A stretch of 15,171 nucleotides of DNA from JALZAA01 sp035316005 (GTDB lineage Bacteria; Actinomycetota; Acidimicrobiia; IMCC26256; JACDBD01), in contig DATFXK010000209.1 of the NCBI GenBank assembly GCA_035316005.1, positions 1 to 15,171 on the forward strand, in the 5' to 3' direction. Of the stretch, positions 12,061-15,171 are shown piece after piece. The first letter of the stretch is position 1, and every line of letters begins with the position of its first letter. The notes beneath the pieces were generated by a model, which worked only from the letters and a program-made list of their open reading frames with translations, was not told where the DNA came from and did no database searches. Made by a program: the position numbers and the translations under genes.

Positions 12061-13555
12061 TCACGCCGGCCGTCTCGCGGGCCGCGACCGTGGTCGGCGC
12101 GCGCAACTCGCGCACGTAGCCGAGTTGCGCCGTGTACAGCGCGGTCACGGTCTCGCCCTGCGAGTGAGTGTCGTAGAGATCCCGTCGCACGCGCCACGAC
12201 CGGATCCGGCGGCGCGTCCCGTCGTCGAGTGCGAGGTAGTACCAGTACCGCGGGGTGTTGTTGTTGCTCGATTGGAAGATTTGGCGCCGGCGGCGCGCGC
12301 GCACCAGCTCGCCCGTGCTCGTGCGGGCGTTCCAGAAGTCGGGTACCGCTCGCACGAGGAGGAAGGCCGCCCATACGAGCAGGATCGCCATCGGGATCGT
12401 GAGCAGCAGCGCACCCCGGCCGACCCAGTCGAGCTGCTCGCGGTCGAGCAACGGGTCGGTCGACGTGATCGGGTCGGCCGCCGACTGCGCGGCGCGCGTG
12501 AGGCCGTAGATCGCCGCCCCGGCCGCCGCGCCCCAGAGCACGGCGAGGAACGTGGCGAAGGCGGGGTGCTTGCCCCAACCCGGAGGCCAGCCGCGCGGGT
12601 AGCGGATGCGCACGCGATGCCATTGCCCGCCGAAGCGACTCCAGGCTCCGCGGTCGTCCTCCGTGCCGAAGGGCAGGAGCGCGACGGCGGTGGGGGCGAT
12701 GCCCATCGCGCCGGCGTACGCGAAATGCCGGCCCCACAGCTGCACCGCCGCCGGCTGCAGGGCGGCCAGCTGCTCGTTCTCGCGCAGGTGCTTGCGCAGC
12801 GCGAGGCAGCGCGCCGTCGTCTCCTTGCCCGCCGCCGTCGGGAGCTGTGCCAGCGACCGCCCGAGGCGACCGGCGGCCACGACGAGCAGCACGATGCCGG
12901 CGATCGCAACCGCTCCGGCGGCCACCGACAGCACCGGCTCGTCGTTGCTCTCGCCGCCCACCGCGCTCGCCAGGTAGAGCAGCGCGCCGACCGCGAACGG
13001 GCCCGCGCCGACGAGCGTCACCAGCCACCCCGGCCACCGGGGTCGGGTCAGGCCCCGCCGTTGCGCGTCGGCGATCACCTCGCGGCTGAACGCGCGATGC
13101 CATCCGCTCGAGGCGGCGTCGGGCCCGGTCGTCAGGGCGTCGGTCGGGACGACGCCGTCGACGGCCTTGCGCCTGACCTCGTCGAGCACACGCCGTTCGT
13201 ATGGCGCGAGCGCCTCGTCGTCGGCCGTTCCCCGCAGCCGGCAGATCGTCTTGCCCGGCTCGACCTCCTCGAGGCGTACGACGCGTCGCGCCGCCAGGTC
13301 GAGCAGCGTCGCCGGCGGGAGCTCCGCCGGCAGCTCGAAGTCGTTGCAGAGCAGGCCCGCCACCGCCGGCGGCACGGGTGGCAGATCCTGGGTGCCGGGG
13401 CCGGAACGGATCCGGGGCGGCCGGCGCCACGCGGCGACGGCGAGCAGGAGGAGGACCCAGCCGGCGGCGAGCGCCGCCGCGTCGACGAGGATCGGGACCG
13501 AGAACGTGGTCTCGTCGGTGCTCGACGACGCTGCGAGCAGGTCCGCGATGAGCAC
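12053..13555 (-). CDS. DUF2207-type multi-pass membrane protein
   Basis: A 500-residue protein resembling the C-terminal part of DUF2207/YciQ membrane proteins. It has an N-terminal helix (about 19-43), then a cytoplasmic winged-helix-like stretch. That stretch shows PPVPPAVAGLLCNDFELP (59-76), ATLLDLAARRVVRLEEV (82-98) and APYERRVLDEV (117-127). Membrane pairs lie at about 175-198/208-229 and 333-353/382-403. Between them is ALRKHLREN...LWGRHFAYAGAMGIAP (252-288), matching the family's conserved core. The C-terminus is a basic soluble domain with a beta-like segment (YWYYLALDDGTRRRIRSWRV, 437-456). The large N-terminal extracellular domain of full-length DUF2207 proteins is absent. The start is taken as GTG 13555, and no ribosome site is evident. 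No function is known for the family. It diverges from coxB by 46 bases, but a link to the oxidase is only positional. Confidence 0.75.
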   Translation of the reverse strand: MLIADLLAASSSTDETTFSVPILVDAAALAAGWVLLLLAVAAWRRPPRIRSGPGTQDLPPVPPAVAGLLCNDFELPAELPPATLLDLAARRVVRLEEVEPGKTICRLRGTADDEALAPYERRVLDEVRRKAVDGVVPTDALTTGPDAASSGWHRAFSREVIADAQRRGLTRPRWPGWLVTLVGAGPFAVGALLYLASAVGGESNDEPVLSVAAGAVAIAGIVLLVVAAGRLGRSLAQLPTAAGKETTARCLALRKHLRENEQLAALQPAAVQLWGRHFAYAGAMGIAPTAVALLPFGTEDDRGAWSRFGGQWHRVRIRYPRGWPPGWGKHPAFATFLAVLWGAAAGAAIYGLTRAAQSAADPITSTDPLLDREQLDWVGRGALLLTIPMAILLVWAAFLLVRAVPDFWNARTSTGELVRARRRRQIFQSSNNNTPRYWYYLALDDGTRRRIRSWRVRRDLYDTHSQGETVTALYTAQLGYVRELRAPTTVAARETAGVTT

Positions 13556-13587
13556 GGCGCATCATCGCGTGCCCGTGAGCCCGGCGA

Positions 13588-13593
13588 TAGTGT
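13588..13593 (+). promoter_or_regulatory. Candidate leaderless -10 box for coxB
   Basis: TAGTGT fits the loose TANNNT -10 pattern and ends 8 bases before the coxB ATG. Because coxB has no ribosome-binding sequence, a leaderless start is plausible. The match is short and could be chance. Confidence 0.25.
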
Positions 13594-13601
13594 CCGCCGC
13601 C

Positions 13602-14321
13602 ATGAGGCGCGTCACGCTCGCCCTCGTCGCGGTGCTGCTGTCAGGGTGCAGCTTCGAGTTCGGCGGCGGGCGTGGAGCGACCCGGCAGGGGCGCGACATC
13701 TTCGGCCTGTGGCAGGGGTCGGTGATCGTGGCGATCTTCGTCGGCGGCCTGGTGTGGGGGCTGATCGTCTTCGCGATCCTTCGCTACCGGCGCCGCAACG
13801 ACGATCTCCCGAACCAGGTGCAGTACTTCGTCAAGCTCGAGATCCTGTACACGGTCGTGCCCGTCCTCATCGTCGCCGTGCTGTTCGCGTTCTCGTACCG
13901 CACGCAGAACGAGGTCGACGCCCTGACGCACGATCCCGCGGTCACGATCGACGTGCGAGGGTTCCAGTGGCAGTGGCAGTTCCACTACCGCGACGAAGGC
14001 GTCACGGTCACGGGCGTGCCTGGAAAGGACCCGACGATGGTGCTGCCGGTGGACCGCACGACGAGGATCGTCCTCACCTCCCCGGACGTCATTCATTCGT
14101 TCTTCGTGCCCGGGTTCCTGTTCAAGCGGGACGTGATTCCCGGCATCGTGAACAGGATCGACGTGACACCGCGTGACCGTGGGACCTTCACGGGCCGGTG
14201 CGCCGAGTTCTGCGGGCTCGACCACGCCAAGATGACCTTCGCCGTCAAGGTGGTGAGCTTCGCCGAGTACCAGTCGTGGGTCTCGGAACAGCAAACGAAG
14301 GCGCGCGGGGGAGCGTCATGA
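13602..14321 (+). CDS. coxB: Cytochrome c oxidase subunit II (CuA subunit), predicted lipoprotein
   Basis: A 239-residue subunit that takes electrons from cytochrome c through the binuclear CuA centre and passes them to subunit I. Ligands are visible in CAEFCGLDHAKM: Cys200, Cys204, His208 and Met211, with His165 in the PDVIHSFFVPGF block. The electron-entry aromatic cluster is FQWQWQFHY (121-129). Two membrane helices lie at about 38-60 and 80-98. A short leader ends in the lipobox LLSGC (Cys16), so the mature protein should be lipid-anchored as in many actinobacterial and Gram-positive oxidases. The ATG at 13602 is chosen because the lipobox then sits at normal distance. An in-frame GTG at 13590 is possible. 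It overlaps ctaD by 4 bases (ATGA), indicating coupled translation of subunits II and I. Confidence 0.95.
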   Translation: MRRVTLALVAVLLSGCSFEFGGGRGATRQGRDIFGLWQGSVIVAIFVGGLVWGLIVFAILRYRRRNDDLPNQVQYFVKLEILYTVVPVLIVAVLFAFSYRTQNEVDALTHDPAVTIDVRGFQWQWQFHYRDEGVTVTGVPGKDPTMVLPVDRTTRIVLTSPDVIHSFFVPGFLFKRDVIPGIVNRIDVTPRDRGTFTGRCAEFCGLDHAKMTFAVKVVSFAEYQSWVSEQQTKARGGAS

Positions 14322-15171
14322 CCACGACGGCCGAACGCCCGGCGGCACCGGCGGCGCCCGCGCCGCCTCCGCGGCGCAACGCCGGGATCCTGCGCTGGGT
14401 CACCAGCACGGACCACAAGGTCATCGGGCTCAGCTATATCACGACGTCGATCCTGTTCTTCCTCGTCGGTGGCGTGCTCGCGCTCGTCATGCGCACTCAG
14501 CTCGCCCGCCCCGACCAGCACCTCGTGAGCCCGGAGACGTACAACGAGTTCTTCACGATGCACGGCAGCATCATGATCTACCTGTTCGTCGTTCCCCTCG
14601 CCTTCGGGATCGCGAACTACATCGTCCCGCTCCAGATCGGCGCCCCCGACGTGGCCTTCCCGCGCCTCAACGCGCTCGCCTACTGGCTGTACCTGTTCGG
14701 CGGACTGGTGATGATCTCCGGCTTCCTCACCGCCAGCGGCGCGGCGAACTTCGGATGGTTCGCGTACGCGCCGCTCTCCGGTGCTACCTACGCACCGGGT
14801 GCGGGGCCCGATCTCTGGATCGTCGGCGTGACCGTCACGAGCACGGCGGGAGTGCTCGCCGCGGTCAACCTGGTGACGACGATCTTCATGTTGCGCGCGC
14901 CCGGCATGACCATGTTCCGGATGCCGATCTTCACCTGGAACATGCTCGTCGTGAGCACGATGGTGCTCGTGACCTTCCCGGTGCTGACGGCGGCGCTGGC
15001 GATGCTCTTCGCCGACCGGCACCTCAGCGCCCACATCTTCGAGGTCCAGAAGGGCGGGACCCCGATCCTGTGGCAGCACATGTTCTGGTTCTTCGGCCAC
15101 CCCGAGGTGTACATCATCGCGTTGCCGTTCTTCGGCGTCGTGACCGAGATCTTCCCGGTCTTCTCGCGCCG
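14318..15171 (+). CDS. ctaD: Cytochrome c oxidase subunit I (partial, 5' end)
   Basis: The first 284 residues are present; the window ends inside the gene. This is the catalytic haem-copper subunit of an aa3-type oxidase, which reduces O2 to water while pumping protons. After a Pro/Ala-rich N-terminus comes WVTSTDHKVIGLSYI (27-41). His82 in TMHGSIMIYLF is the low-spin haem a ligand. WFFGHPEVYI (257-266) holds the CuB ligand His261, the D-channel glutamate Glu263 and Tyr265, which is crosslinked to the histidine in the family. The glutamate marks an A1-type oxidase. The ATG at 14318 overlaps the coxB stop by 4 bases (ATGA). The remaining CuB and haem a3 histidines lie beyond the window, so completeness cannot be judged. 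Confidence 0.96.
   Translation, partial: MTTTAERPAAPAAPAPPPRRNAGILRWVTSTDHKVIGLSYITTSILFFLVGGVLALVMRTQLARPDQHLVSPETYNEFFTMHGSIMIYLFVVPLAFGIANYIVPLQIGAPDVAFPRLNALAYWLYLFGGLVMISGFLTASGAANFGWFAYAPLSGATYAPGAGPDLWIVGVTVTSTAGVLAAVNLVTTIFMLRAPGMTMFRMPIFTWNMLVVSTMVLVTFPVLTAALAMLFADRHLSAHIFEVQKGGTPILWQHMFWFFGHPEVYIIALPFFGVVTEIFPVFSR

Noticed and set aside
12033..13565. 510-codon minus-strand frame overlapping the DUF2207-type gene
   Set aside because: The alternate frame at 12053-13555 has proper membrane helices and family motifs, while this one is a repetitive Arg/Pro/Gly-rich shadow.
13167..13601. Upstream extension of coxB
   Set aside because: It lies antisense to the DUF2207-type gene and would bury the lipobox deep in the protein. 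The ATG at 13602 gives a normal lipoprotein signal.
11849..14176. 775-codon plus-strand open frame
   Set aside because: It runs through the Mrp gene end, the opposite strand of the DUF2207-type gene and an alternate frame of coxB. The product is Arg/Ala-rich with no domain.
1..15171. CRISPR array, tRNA or rRNA gene, insertion sequence or phage module
   Set aside because: No spaced direct repeats, cloverleaf-like intergenic sequence, transposase or integrase motif was found. Intergenic gaps are all shorter than about 100 bases.

Overview
This GC-rich window reads as a stretch of bacterial chromosome, most likely from an actinomycete-like lineage such as Acidimicrobiia. That placement is inferred from several traits seen together. 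They include GTG starts, probable leaderless promoters, genes whose start and stop codons overlap, a SufR-like regulator beside a cysteine desulfurase, an MpaB/DUF2236 protein, a DUF2207-type membrane protein and an aa3-type cytochrome oxidase. No rRNA, tRNA, CRISPR array, insertion sequence or phage gene was seen. Coding density is very high, and no gene-free stretch reaches 300 bases.

Layout. (1) Positions 1-2115, plus strand: a train of genes joined by 4-, 1- and 1-base overlaps. It holds the tail of an unknown gene, a membrane-anchored TPR protein resembling CcmI/CycH (cytochrome c maturation), a cyclophilin-type prolyl isomerase, and an MpaB/DUF2236 oxygenase-family protein. (2) Positions 2139-4609: a stand-alone ChrB C-terminal-domain protein (minus) diverging from a secreted YncE-like beta-propeller (plus), then a TauE/SafE permease (minus). 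(3) Positions 4672-8440, plus strand: a cysteine-free Rrf2 regulator diverging from the permease, a mitochondrial-type aconitase, and an unrecognised secreted protein. (4) Positions 8453-10882, minus strand: a SufR-like regulator and a group I cysteine desulfurase 9 bases apart, then a VOC-fold protein preceded by a strong hairpin. (5) Positions 10945-12060, plus strand: an Mrp/ApbC-type P-loop ATPase diverging from the SufR-like gene. (6) Positions 12053-13555, minus strand: a DUF2207-type membrane protein overlapping the ATPase tail-to-tail. (7) Positions 13602-15171, plus strand: coxB (subunit II, a predicted lipoprotein) and the 5' part of ctaD (subunit I), cut by the window end.

How the genes fit together. 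Respiration and metal cofactors recur. A cytochrome c maturation-type gene lies at one end and the cytochrome oxidase at the other. Between them are a regulator with three candidate Fe-S cysteines, a sulfur-mobilising desulfurase, an Mrp-type Fe-S carrier homologue and aconitase, a major 4Fe-4S enzyme. Most genes belong to known families. The points most worth a second look are active-site and motif deviations in the desulfurase and the Mrp protein, the shared SufR/Mrp promoter, the hairpin in front of the VOC gene, and the MpaB protein coupled to a cytochrome-maturation gene. I did not find a clear-cut new system.
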